From: Castor canadensis
Taxonomy: Eukaryota; Chordata; Mammalia; Rodentia; Castoridae
NCBI RefSeq assembly: GCF_047511655.1
Contig: NC_133386.1
Coordinates: forward strand, 131,567,866 to 131,631,865
DNA: 64,000 nt
Direction: 5' to 3'
Within the stretch, counting starts at the first letter, position 1, and each line of letters opens with the position of its first letter. The position numbers and the translations under genes were made by a program. This document shows, piece after piece, positions 1-11,189 of this stretch. Under the pieces are notes generated by a model. It worked only from the letters and a program-made list of their open reading frames with translations. It was not told the DNA's origin and ran no database searches.

Positions 1-966
1 CATCAGGTGCAAATACTGTGATCTCTTACTGACCCCTGCTTTGGAAGCCTCTGAGCATACCAAGGAATGCAGAAGGCTGGAGATCTAACTGGTCTTGCAC
101 AGCTTACTGGCAGCACTCCCTACCACCTGCAGGAACACATTTAACTATTGGGGCTGGAGTCTCATTCTGACCCCCTACCTAGCCCTTAGCACTTCCCTAC
201 ACTGGCAGGTGAGTACCAGGTGGGGCTCAGGGATGCTGGGTAGTCGGGCTCCCTGGGGAGCACCGACAGGCAAGGACAAGTTCCCTGGATGGATGCCCAA
301 GGCCAGAGTAACACTGACCTGCCACCATGACCTCGCTCAAGAGCCAGACTCCCTTGTCTTGAGCTGTGTGGGCCATCCACAGGGCTCTCACAAGCCCAGG
401 GTTTCCGGTGTGTTCCTCCCTCTTCCCATCCCAGGAATGGGAGTCCTCCCAGGGCAGATACAAGGATGCTCATCTATCTTGTGGCCCGGCTTGTTGGTGA
501 TGGATACTCCTTAGATTCTGACCAGTTAGAAGGATGAAACTTCTGACAGCAAAGACATCCAGATTAGCTGAAATGAGCTGGAAGTGTGCAAACAGGAGGG
601 CACCATGACAGCTGAAATGCCAAGGAGGAGGAAAGTACCAGTGCCTTTGACAGATGGGAGATGGAGACTTCGGGGAAGCTGCTAAGCAAAGACAGGTACT
701 GGGTCTTGGGTCAACAGGCAGGGACAGAGACAGGGCAGGCTTCCACAGCAGGGGCTGGATGCCAGCAGATGGAGCTGGGGGGTGGGGCAGAGCAGGGAGA
801 CGAGGCAGGTGTACAAGAGTACAGGCTGCTGTGAAAGGTGACTCCCTCCTTCATGTGGCCTTACTCCCTCTATCCTGGGAGGTTACTGGAAAATAAGCTG
901 CTGATTCATCCTTGCACCCTGACCGCAACCCAAATAATTGAACACAGTTGAGTGATGGAAAATAGT
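1..966. other. Intergenic DNA downstream of TSKU
   Basis: No gene, RNA or recognisable repeat was seen here. Open frames are short, overlap on both strands and lack protein-like composition. By mammalian synteny this side should lead toward ACER3, but none of its exons was recognised. Confidence 0.6.
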
Positions 967-1170
967 TGTGTTTTTTTTTTTGTGTGTGTGTGAGTATGTG
1001 GTACTGGGGTTTGAGCTCCCTTGAGCCACTCCACTAGCCCTTTTCTGTGATCGGTTTTGTTGTGATAAGGTCTTGTGAACTATTTCCCCAGGCTGGCTTT
1101 GAACTGTGATACCCCTGATCTCTGCCTCCTGAGTAGTTAGCATTACAGGCGTGAGCCACTGGTGCCTGGT
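967..1170 (-). repeat. Dimeric B1-ID SINE
   Basis: Read on the minus strand, a 7SL/B1-like arm is followed by a short ID-like arm and a poly(A) tail (T-run at about 969-980 on the plus strand). It ends about 20 bp from the likely TSKU poly(A) signal. Confidence 0.8.
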
Positions 1171-1174
1171 GATA

Positions 1175-2502
1175 AGAAATCTCCGTGGTGTTTATTAAAC
1201 CAAGGACTAGTCAGCATGCTGGGCTGGTGGGGAAAGTCAGAGCTCTCACTGCCTTGTGGGCAGCTCTGGGACGAGCCCCTCTTCTCCATGGCCAATGATG
1301 GCTGCCCAACATCCAACACCAAAGTGAACAAATGAAACTTTTCTTTTACAAATGACTGTTTACATCCCCTGCCAGCAGAGGTGGGGCTTCAAAGTAACTG
1401 TCCATTTAAAAAAAAAAAAAAAGCCAACTCTTAAACGAAGACAAAGGAAAAACTTAGGGCAGGAAGCTGAGATGCTGGATTGGCGCACACAAGGGAGGGT
1501 ACAATGGGCTCTGTTGGGTTCAGGCTCATAGGGACTGAATCCAGGAGGCTCCTTGGAGCGCCTGACCAGATGGTGTTCCATAACCACATGACTCCATGGA
1601 GGAACATCTGCAGTGACCCAGGAAAACACTTCCAGTCTTGATGTCAGGAATCCCACCAAATGAGAAACAAGCAGGCCTGAGACTAGCATGTCCCAGCTCC
1701 CGGAGGCTCTGAAGGGTGAACTGACTTTGCCTGTACCACACCCTGGTCACTAGGCTCACAGTCCATCTTAGGCCCTTATTTGTCTTGCTGCTGCTGCTGG
1801 GGATAATGGTGGAAGGGGAAAGATGACAGCAAGGGGTAGCCCAGGAAGAGGACAGGAAAGGAGGAGATGACTTAGAGAAGACAAGAAAATACCGGACTGC
1901 CTGGCAGGACCTCAGATTGGCAGGACTGCTTCTCTAGGCCTCATTATCTCACCTGCCCCACAAACAGAGAAATGTGATTTTTCCCTCCATTTCCATCTGT
2001 AATGACAACTCTACCCAGCATTCCACAAGAAAAGGATGACACAGGCCTCATGGGCCCAGAGCAAAGAAGGGGTACAGTATAAAAGAAACTCCTGCTCTAG
2101 TAACTGGCCCCAGGGACACTCAGCCCAGTGGACTTGAGTCTGCCCTCCAGTGGTGGCTACCACCCAGTCTCCCATCATGAATCAGGTTGGCCTAAGCAAG
2201 AGGGAAGGCACTTAGGGGACAAGCAGGGAAGGGTAGCAGGAAGGGACCAGAGTCTGGTTTGGCATCAAAATTCCTCTGTCCATACATATAGGGAGGTGGG
2301 CAGCAGGGACAAAGAGGCAGATTTTGTTCCCGGGGTTTGGGCTCAGGTGCAAAGGCCCTCCTTGGCCCACTGTTCTGTGGTGATGCCACCACACAGACCT
2401 GCACACTCCCCACTAGTATTGGCACATTAAAATATAAGTTAGTCAGGACCTGAGCAAGCCCAGGACAGCGGTCTGTCACGTGGCCCCAGGCCACACCCTT
2501 CG
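1175..2502 (-). other. TSKU: TSKU 3' untranslated region (inferred)
   Basis: This is non-coding DNA directly after the TSKU stop codon. The first canonical AATAAA I see on the minus strand downstream of the stop is at 1191-1196 (TTTATT on the plus strand), giving a 3'UTR of about 1.3 kb. A homopolymer A/T run lies at about 1408-1422. The exact cleavage site is inferred. Confidence 0.55.
1191..1196 (-). terminator. TSKU: Candidate TSKU polyadenylation signal
   Basis: A canonical AATAAA hexamer on the minus strand, about 1.3 kb after the TSKU stop. A SINE begins about 20 bp further downstream, so cleavage should fall at or near the SINE edge. Confidence 0.5.
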
Positions 2503-3576
2503 TCACAAGGTATCTGGGCCCCTGGCAGGGGATTTCCGGGTATCTCCGCAGTGCAGTACCACCTTGGGGCTGGAGCCAGGCTGCCGGGGGTAGGCACCTT
2601 CCCGCACCAGGCGCCGGCAGTGCACATCCTGGCCCACACTGGCTCTCTGCAGCCCTGGCAGATAGCGGAGCAACATCTCAGGCAGAGGTACCAGGCTGGT
2701 GCCCGACAGGTTCAGCTCCTGCAGTGAGCTCAGGCCAGAGAACACCTCAGCTCCTGCCCACTTAAGCTTGGGGTTGCCTGACAGGTCCAGGACCTGCAGG
2801 CTTGGTAGTGCTCGGAAGCCATGCGGCGCCAGCTGGGGGAGACCCTGTAGGTTGGCTAGTGACAGGTGTGTAAGGCCTGCCAGCCCTGTGAAGGCACCTG
2901 GGCCAATGGCGGCCAGAGGGTTCCCATCCAGGCTCAGGTAGCGCAGGGGCAAGTCTTGGAGATTGGGCACAGCACGGAGCCGGTTCCAGGCCAGGTTCAG
3001 GCTCTGAATGGAGGGCGCAGGCAGGCTAGCCTGTGCAGGATGGGGGAGCAGGTGGTGAATGAGGTTATGGGAGAGGTCCACGTGCAGCGTCCGGCCCTGG
3101 CTGTGTGTGGTGAAGGCAGATATTGAGACCTCCCGGAGCCGATTGTGGCTAAGGTTCACGTCACTTAAGGGGGAGCTGGTGAAGCTCTCAGCTGGCAGGG
3201 CTGGCAGGCCATTGTGGCTGAGGTCGAGGGATTCCAGGTAGCGAAGGCGGGAGAAGGTGGTGGGGGAGATGCTGGTGAGCAAGTTGTGGCTGAGATCCAG
3301 GCCAGCCAGTGTAGTATAGCCTGGGCCTGCCAACACCGACTCATTCACCGTCTCTAGCTGGTTGGAGGACAGGTCCAGATGCGCTGTGTCCAGAGGGATG
3401 GGCACGGGCACGATGTGGGGGCCCAGGCCACTGCAATCCACTCGAGTCAGACTGAAGCTGTCGAAGAGGCCGAAGGTCTCCACCTCACATTGGCACCCAG
3501 GGAAGCATGGCCGCGTTGTCTGGGCTCCATTCACGGCTGGCAGTAGCAACAGTGACAGCAGCAGGGGCCACAGCAT
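2503..3576 (-). CDS. TSKU: Tsukushi, secreted small leucine-rich proteoglycan
   Basis: TSKU is a secreted leucine-rich-repeat protein that modulates BMP, Wnt/Frizzled, FGF and TGF-beta signalling outside the cell, and is also a liver-derived circulating factor. The 357-codon frame is complete, close to the family length of about 350. It starts with a signal peptide (residues 1 to about 17, leucine-rich core, cleavage near Ala-Gln). A cysteine cluster follows at about 24-49 (C-x3-C-x-C, then a fourth Cys), the N-terminal cap of this family. About ten LRRs with the LxLSxNxL pattern run from about 66 to 310, and two C-terminal cysteines lie near 320 and 343. N-glycosylation sequons are seen (NES, NLS). 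The ATG at 3574-3576 lies 7 nt inside the exon; a pyrimidine-rich splice acceptor precedes it, matching the known arrangement of one coding exon with separate 5'UTR exons. No frameshift or stop is present. Confidence 0.97.
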   Translation of the reverse strand: MLWPLLLSLLLLPAVNGAQTTRPCFPGCQCEVETFGLFDSFSLTRVDCSGLGPHIVPVPIPLDTAHLDLSSNQLETVNESVLAGPGYTTLAGLDLSHNLLTSISPTTFSRLRYLESLDLSHNGLPALPAESFTSSPLSDVNLSHNRLREVSISAFTTHSQGRTLHVDLSHNLIHHLLPHPAQASLPAPSIQSLNLAWNRLRAVPNLQDLPLRYLSLDGNPLAAIGPGAFTGLAGLTHLSLANLQGLPQLAPHGFRALPSLQVLDLSGNPKLKWAGAEVFSGLSSLQELNLSGTSLVPLPEMLLRYLPGLQRASVGQDVHCRRLVREGAYPRQPGSSPKVVLHCGDTRKSPARGPDTL

Positions 3577-3600
3577 GGTGGGGGCTGGAAAGAAAGCTAC
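3577..3600 (-). other. TSKU: Splice acceptor of the TSKU coding exon
   Basis: On the minus strand a pyrimidine run ends in AG at 3584-3585, followed by a 7-nt leader (3577-3583) and the TSKU ATG. This explains why the 5'UTR continues in a distant exon. The acceptor is predicted from consensus only. Confidence 0.7.
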
Positions 3601-4044
3601 AGGTAAGGGCTGGACCTACCGGACAGCGCTTATCCCACCCCACAGACACAAGCCAATGTGGGTGGACACAGCCAAGGGTCATCCCTGGTCTCCACCTTCC
3701 TGGAATACTCTCACAATACTCCTAATTCCGAGTCCCTGTCCCTTTCTGGCTTCAGTGTCCCCATATGTATGGTAAAGGGTGTGAGGCCAGGGGGGTGGAT
3801 TATAAACTGGAAGCAGCGGAACCCTGTCCTAGACAGGATCAGCACATGCAAGTGGCCTGCTCTGGCTGAACTGAGAGGGACCTAGAGTCTTCTGTGCCTG
3901 CCATAGGGTGTTAAGGAAGCCACTGGACTAGAAGGTCTCTTGGTTGCTGGAGACTCCACCAGGGAGAGGCTCACAGTGCAGGATCAGGGGCTCCATTCAC
4001 CTCTGCCAAGCAGATGCACTGGGTGCTGTGCTGGCTGCCTCAGG

Positions 4045-4180
4045 GTGCAGTCTCATTTAACACTCACAGCCATCTCATAAGGCACAAGTTTCCATTTCCA
4101 TTTTACCACGAAGGAATGAGGTCTTGGCAAGATTAAGAAACTAAATGCACAGCCACACAGCTAAGTGCCTTGACACTAGG
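4045..4180 (-). repeat. MIR-type SINE fragment
   Basis: Minus-strand MIR core: a 'lowest-quartile count, lay-out of a fraction-of-plate' style motif is absent, but the diagnostic order is present, i.e. cattle-like 'CTCATTTAA...CACAGCC', then 'CCATTTTAC', then a GAGGTCTTGG segment and 'CACACAGCTAAGTG'. Old and diverged. Confidence 0.55.
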
Positions 4181-4477
4181 TAGAGTACAGTCATAGGAAG
4201 AGGGCCCCTGTTGTGTCTGGCAGGGGCGAATCTACGCTCAAGCATGCAGACCAGGACTCTCTCCCTGCAATTACTGCTCCTACCTTGTCCCACCCCCTTA
4301 GCCTGTGCTGGAGGCAGCACCCTCCCCTTCAATTAGGGAGGGTGTCTAGCCTCCCAGATAGGCCTGATGGACACCCATCCCAATCCTCCCTTCACCCCTC
4401 CATCCTCTACCCCCAGCTGATGTAGCTAGCACACCTCTTTGGTCCTTCCATTAACCTTGAATAGGCTGCTGGGTTGG

Positions 4478-4600
4478 TCACCCCATAATACAGATGAAGA
4501 AACAGAGGCTCAGACAGGACAAGGACCTTATCCCAAACTAGCACAAAGCAGGGCAGGATTAGAACCCAGGCCTGCTCAATTCTTCTATTCGTATCTGCTG
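4478..4600 (-). repeat. MIR-type SINE fragment
   Basis: Contains the MIR core words 'AATACAGATGAAG' and 'AACAGAGGCTCAGACAGG', then a 'TTAGAACCCAGGCCTG' end, in minus-strand order. Confidence 0.6.
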
Positions 4601-5884
4601 CCCCCAGCAGGTCTGGCAGAAAGGCAGGATCTAGGAGGAGCTTCCCTACAGACACGTGCTAAGATGCAATCTCGGTTTCTCCCTCTGTGCAAATGCAACA
4701 GTAACTCCCACATATGCCAAGTACCATGCCTATCCTGTCACATCTATGGTTGCTCGCACACACATTGGTCAGACTCAAGGCCTGGGCTCATACCCACTAC
4801 AACTCCTGGGGCGCTGGTGCTCGGTGGTTCTAGGATGAGAACTAAAGGGTTGAGTGGAGAAAGCTCTACTTTGACAGTTTGGGGCTAGTCCTCCCTGCAC
4901 AGTGGTCACTCAGCTGGGAGAAAGGAGAGAGCTCTTCATCTGGATGGCCTGCTGCACCCCTGTGAGGTCTCCCTCCCACCAGCCTTCATGAAGGGAGTAA
5001 GGGTGGGTGGGAGGGTACAGCTGGATGGCATTACTGGCCCTACATGAAACTTTAAAGTGGGTAGCCACTTGATCTGTACTCTGGCTCTGCCTGGGGCCAG
5101 GGAGAAGTGGGGCTCTTCTTCCCTGCTCCTGCACATGGGCCCCTCCTCACCCACCCCTTTCTTTTGTAGAGGCCAATTTGAGGATTAACCCCAGCCCAGG
5201 TGCATCCTGGTCCCAGCTGAGGCAGGACAGAACGTTCCAATGTCTGCACCAAAAGGAAAATATTAAGTTGCTTCAGACCTCCTTTGTTCCCTGGATGAGT
5301 TCCTCACCACAGAGTTCATTACCACCACAGCCCCCATGCCCCACTATGCTGATCTACTCATACCCACCCTTCCTGGGGTTTAAACAAACACCACAAAGGG
5401 CCTGGAGATTAGTCTTTGGTTCCCAGAGGTGATTATACAATGTGCCTATGAAACGCCAAGTGGCTTCTCATGAACTCCTGCTTATGTAACTGGCAGCACA
5501 AACATAGCCCAAATGCTGTCCCCTCCAGACCTCTGCACCACAGGGCAGAAATTTCTGCTTTGCCCTCCTCACAAAAGTGCATTGACCCTCACTGACACAC
5601 ATTACAAATTGTGAAGAGCTGTACGTAAGGGCAGTGCAGTCTTCCCAGGGCACACCTGGAACTGAGGCAAGGGTTCTAACATGTAAGGTAAAGGGGCAGA
5701 AGCACAGGTGGGACCCACCTGGGTAATTTGGACACCAGGCCAGATTCACCCTGCATCATGAACACATCTCCTGAGTCCCTGTTCTGCCTGGCCTAGGCGA
5801 GGGCTGGGTATCCTAGTGGGCACTGCCCACAGTGACAGCTAGAGCCAGTCCTCCTGGCCATGTCCTAGTGCGTGACACCTTATC

Positions 5885-6000
5885 TCATCCAGGCCTCACA
5901 AGTCACCCAAGGAGGCCAGCAGTCTCATTCCTATTTACAGTAGAGGAAATTCAAGGATCTGAAGTCACACCTGCTAACCTGTGTGACTTGACTTTGGGAC
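5885..6000 (-). repeat. MIR-type SINE fragment
   Basis: A weak MIR core in minus orientation ('TATTTACAGTAGAGGAAAT', then a GAAGTCACACCTGC segment). Confidence 0.45.
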
Positions 6001-7574
6001 TTTACAGAGGAGCTGTGAGATTTTGGAGACCCCACATGGGGCATATGTAGCACAGCCAGGACACCCATGGGTACATGGTTGGGGGGGGGGGCGCTATCTC
6101 TCCCTGGCTAGACGCTAGATGGTGTTCCCTCACACGGGGAACCCGAAGACCCCTCCCTTCACCACATCCCAGGACAGAAACAGGGAGGCATGAGGGCCAC
6201 TGTGCACCAACAGCTCCAGGTGTTAGCTCTTGCTCTGCTCCCATCATGGGTCTAGCCCCATTCTCCCTATGAACCTCAGTAAGGGCTTTCATCCAACTCC
6301 AAAATTTCAGGACTTGGAACATTCACAGCAGTATTTCCTAAATCTCTGCTAAGTCCAAAGCAGTGTAACAGGCCATATTGGAGAGGATGTGAGTGTGTGG
6401 CAGGGAGGGGGGCCTTGGGGATACCAGAGCCCTTGACCTCCTGGGGCTTATAGACCAGCAATGGGAACAGAGACCCACTCACAGCAAGATCGCCAATACC
6501 AGCTGTGGGCCCAGGAGACTTGGATCTGTGTGACCTCCGCAGTTTTCATTTCTTTGAGCCTTAGTTTTCTCACCCGTGAAACTACTAATATTGCCTCCCC
6601 TGGGACCTGTGCTCTACCCTCAGAAGAAAGGGAAAAGGCACCAGGGAAGGCTAGGTGAGAAGAGGGATCGCTGGGCCCAGCTTCATCCCTTTCTCCAAGT
6701 CCCAACCTGTAGATAAAAGACATCTACTTGTCAGCCAGATTCTAGAACACAAAGTCTTAGAAACTGCCCCCATCCCTGGTTTGGAAGACACGAGGTTCTC
6801 CAGGGAGGCCATTGTTGGCCCCATGGGGTGAAGTCCACAGTGACTCTGAGGAAAAGCACAGCCATCACAGCTCCAGGGAGTTCTCTCCACATATCACCAG
6901 GCCCTGCTATGAAACGCCTCTCTAAAACAGTTTTCACTCCCCTCTCTGCTCAGGTTATACCTACAGAGATCAAATTTTCCCAGGCACAGTTACCGAGACC
7001 TTCCTCCCTCCCCTCCTTAAGTCCTTCCCTCAAGGAGAGATTTGAACTCTCCTTGGTAGTTAAGTGTGCCAACAGCTGTGACAGACTCTGAACACCTATT
7101 GGCCTTGGCTCACACCTCTCTGAACTCAGGAGAATTCCCCGGCTTGGGAGCTGGCAACCCCTGGGAGATCATGAGTGACTGAGGTCCAGAGAGGGGCAGT
7201 GATACCAAGGCCATGGCAGAGCAAGACCCAGGAGCTAGGACCAGACACCACACTGCTGCACCGCACACATCCACAGGTCTGTCGCAGCCCCACCACAGAA
7301 CAAAGCCCGCTCTGTCCACCCAGGCCACCCCTCCCTCCTAGCCTCTCACACCTCAGGCTCTATCACTAGGCCTCCTTCAGAGGTGACTGAGAAAAATTCT
7401 CTGCCATTTTAGACATAGTGTGAGTAGCCTGGGGCAGCCACGTCTTCTTCATCTGTGTACCCCTTTCCTCACTTGGGGCCAGAGCTAGGCCCAGCCTGAC
7501 ATACTGCAAGAGAGAACTGATGAACAAAGAGTCTGGCAAAGAGGCCATGAGGGTTGGCTGCTGGGCTCAGGGGC

Positions 7575-7715
7575 TGGGTGGGAACCCAGCTCTACCTATT
7601 GGTCTCACCAAGTTCAACCTAGCTGAGTCTCAACGTCCTCAAAAGGGATTAGCACAGAGTTGTGGAAAGGATCGAACATGAAGCATTCTGCTCAGTGCCT
7701 GGTGGGCAACGAAGG
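7575..7715 (+). repeat. MIR-type SINE fragment
   Basis: Plus-strand order of MIR words: an 'AACCCAGCTCTACC' head, then 'GTCTCAACGTCCTC', a GATTAGCACAGAG stretch and a 'CTCAGTGCCTGGTGGGCAA' tail. Confidence 0.5.
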
Positions 7716-8659
7716 AGATGATCGTTAAGCTCCTTGAAAGCAATAACCGTTACTCTTCGTGTCCCTTCCTATCCAGGCTCCCAATGCGATGCCAGGAGCC
7801 CCGTAGGTCTACAGCTGCTAGTGTCTGTTGGTAAGGCCCCAACCCCCCTCCTCCTCTGCAGACACCTTTCTAGGATTAAGGGTTTCACCCTGAGCCTTCC
7901 TGGCCCCAGCTGTCTATCTCTGGAGTACGATAGCATCTTTGGCCCACAGAATTTTCCAGCTGCCCGATTTCAACAGGGAGCCCTGGCACAGGAACTGAGT
8001 GGGCAGGGGGGCTGAGTCGCATTTGGCCTAGGACCCAGCAGCACCCACCTGAGAAAGGCTTTTGCCTTGTTCAGCTGCAGCTCAACTGTGGGCAGCCTCC
8101 TACCCTACCCTGTTTAGTCATAAGTGAGCTGACGCCAATGAAATCCCCAGGTGGACATTTCATAAGCGTCCTGCCCTCTGACCACTTAGTCAGCTCTGAA
8201 AATGCAAGTCTGAAAGAATTTCAGGGCCAAACCCAGAGCCTTAAGGGACAGCTCCCCCTACAGAAACACTAATGCTGCACATCTGCACAAGCACGCCAGC
8301 CCACCATGCACACACGTCACCACCGTGCAATTTCTGCTTCACCAGTCTTTGATCATGGAGATTATGGCCCCTGTTATTCAGGGCTTTTTGTGTCACTCTG
8401 CCTCAACTTACAAATGGGCTTGTGTGGACAACAGCTTAAAGCTAAAGGTACTGGGCTGTAATTAAATGTTCCCCTATCTGTCCTCCTGTAGGCAGGGAGG
8501 GAGTTAGATTCATTTTTATATTCGCGAAGCTGAGCCCTGAACCCTGAACAGAGCAAGTGCTATACACAGACACATTAGGCATACAGAATATGACTGTCCC
8601 CAGACAACACCCCAGCTTTTCCCATACTCCCTCAACTATTATCTGCTCAGTCACTCTGT

Positions 8660-8805
8660 AAGACAAGCAGGTTTGATGGTACTGCACTTATCATATAGCT
8701 GATTAAAGAGACCCAGAGAGGTTCAGTGACTCATTCAGAATTACACAGCCACTGAGGCCAGGGCCAGGACTAGGAGCTAAGTATTCTGAACCTAGCACCT
8801 GGCCT
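8660..8805 (-). repeat. MIR-type SINE fragment
   Basis: The MIR core is visible as 'CCCAGAGAGGTTCAGTGACT' followed by a TTACACAGCCACTGAGGCC segment, in minus-strand order. Confidence 0.6.
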
Positions 8806-9999
8806 CTTCTATGATACCATCCTGGTACAGATGGGGCCTGGCAGCCCAGCTCCCTCATCCAAGGAAGATCATCTCCAGGGAGATGGGCAAGGCTCCCAAT
8901 GCTATTTTCTCCTTCCGATGCATCTTCTTCTGGGAAACTGTCAAGTGCCTGTTCATCTGAGATAGCACCCGAAGCCGGTACGTGAAGACAAAGTATGGGG
9001 CAGAGGAAAGGGAACGGGCTCCAGCCCTACAGGGTCATGCCTGCCACAAGGATTGTGTTGCCTTCACTCACAAGTCTGAGTATTCGCCTGTAATGCGGTG
9101 GGAAGCTTTAGTACTGCCCCCAGTGGGTGGTTGAAGACTACCCAGGGAAGTAAGGACTCAGCCTGCCCGGCTCACTGCATGTTGATTCCTGCCCTGGTGG
9201 GTGACTGCAGAGACCAGGAAAAAGAATGCTAAGGCAAGGCAGGGGCAGAGGATGGAAAACCAGCCATCCCCCAAGACCTCTCAAGACACCATCCAAGGCT
9301 CTGACCAATTCCAAACTCAGGGAACTGGGAAGCGGGAGCTTAGATGGACATAGAGGCCAAAAGCACGATGAAGCAGTTGTGCTGCCTGTGACAAAATGAG
9401 AATTTGGTGTCAAATCGTCAGCCACCTGGACAGGTGGGTCACTGTCTTCCTTCTTCCTCATTCCCATGCCCAGGTTAGGCTCAGGAAGCCTGCTGCAGCA
9501 GCCTCTCACTGGTTCTATTCTGCAACTGCCATCATGCTAGGTACCAGAGTGCATCTCCCAATACAAGACCAGGACCAGGCCTTGTTTAAAACCTGTTCCA
9601 AAAAGAGTTTCCCAAGCTACCGGCCTGCCACTCCCCTAGACCCCTACCTTCGTACAGGCTGTTCCTTCCCCCAAAGAGATCTTTCTTTTGTCTACCACAA
9701 ACTCTCATTTGTTTGATTCAAGAGCTATCTCCTCTGCCAGGCCTTCCCAATCTAACCTGCCCCTCATCCAAAGGGTTACCTGGGTTGCCCCATTACAAAT
9801 CTGTCTGGCTCTTCTCCTGCATGGGGCCTGGCTATGTGCAGGGAGGTAAACCAGATAAATGGAATGTCAGGGATTGAAAGGCTCCTTCTGCTTGGGGCTA
9901 CTTGCAGAATACTTAGGGCTTCGTAAAGTAGGTTTAGGACCAGGATAGATTCTGTTTCTGCCTTCTGCAAATGTCTGCACAGTGTAACACATACTACAA

Positions 10000-10195
10000 A
10001 CTACTTTTCATATTATTAGCACATGTAATTCATTAGTTTAACATTAGCAACAGAGCAGTGCAACAGGAATTAGTATCCCAATCTGAAGGAAAAGGATAAG
10101 AAATCAAACAGGTGAAGTAACTTGTCCCAGGCCACAGAGCTAGGAAGCAGCAGAGCGGGAAACCCCTCGACCTTCTGATTCTAAGAGGCTGGAGT
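10000..10195 (-). repeat. MIR-type SINE fragment
   Basis: Minus-strand MIR: an AT-rich head, then 'GTGAAGTAACTTGTCCCAGG' and 'CCACAGAGCTAGGAAGC'. Confidence 0.6.
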
Positions 10196-11189
10196 AGTTA
10201 GCCTCAAGATTGGTCTCCCAGCCTCCAGCACCACTCATGAGCCAGAGGAAGGTTTCTAAGAATTACCACCCTGCTGTGCTTGTTAGACCCTCCATCAGCT
10301 CTCCTCTGCCTACAGGCTAACATCTCAGCTGGTAGTGAACCTTGGTGTTTTGTCCCCTGCCTTTCCTCCCAGCCTCCAGTTAACTTCAATTCCAGACCCC
10401 AAGACCTGGCAATCTGATAGTCCACAAAGCTGACAACTTCTGCGTTTCCAGAACACATGGAGTTCTCCTGTGAGAGGCCTTTCTTGCTTCCCCTGGGAAA
10501 TCCTGAGGAGGGTCACCTGCTCCCTTAGGCCCCTCTCCTGGGGTGACTTGCATGAAACCTATCTTAGAACTTGCTTTGGAAGGAGTCTTCCAGAGTGGGC
10601 CAGCCCTCCCCAGGAAGAATCCTCAGTGCCCAGTACAATCTTTCCCTGAAAAAGGATGGATGCATCCCTATGCTTTGAACTAGAACTTATGATCAAGAAA
10701 ATTGAGGGGGTGAAACTCGTTCAAAGTACAAGGCATTTGCCTTTATAGTGGTGGTGCAGAAGGGTGGGTGGAAGCCCTGGACTCAGGCATCCCTAGCTTT
10801 CCCTTCCTGGGAGCAAATTAGTGCCTAGGAATTGGTCACATCAGAATGGAGGTGTATGTTACACATCAGTGTCTTCAGGCTCTGAGATCTTGATCTGGAG
10901 AACCCCACGGAGGAGAGAGGCTGTCCACATCCCCTTCCCGAAGGGAAGGAAGGTCCTGAGACAGAAAGGAAAGTGCCCACCGAAGCCTTCCAGGTGAGTG
11001 ACCTCCCTCTTGTAGGCATCATTGGGCAAAGTACTTGGTTAAAGACTGGGGTGACAGAGGGAAGAAAGCGTTAGCTTTGCCACCCAGTATCAAAAGCCTC
11101 GCAGGACCGAGTCTTCCCTCTTCGGTCAGTCCCTGTGTTCTGCAAGTCTAGACTTAACCAAAGGGCACAGAGCACAGCGAGGAAAGATC

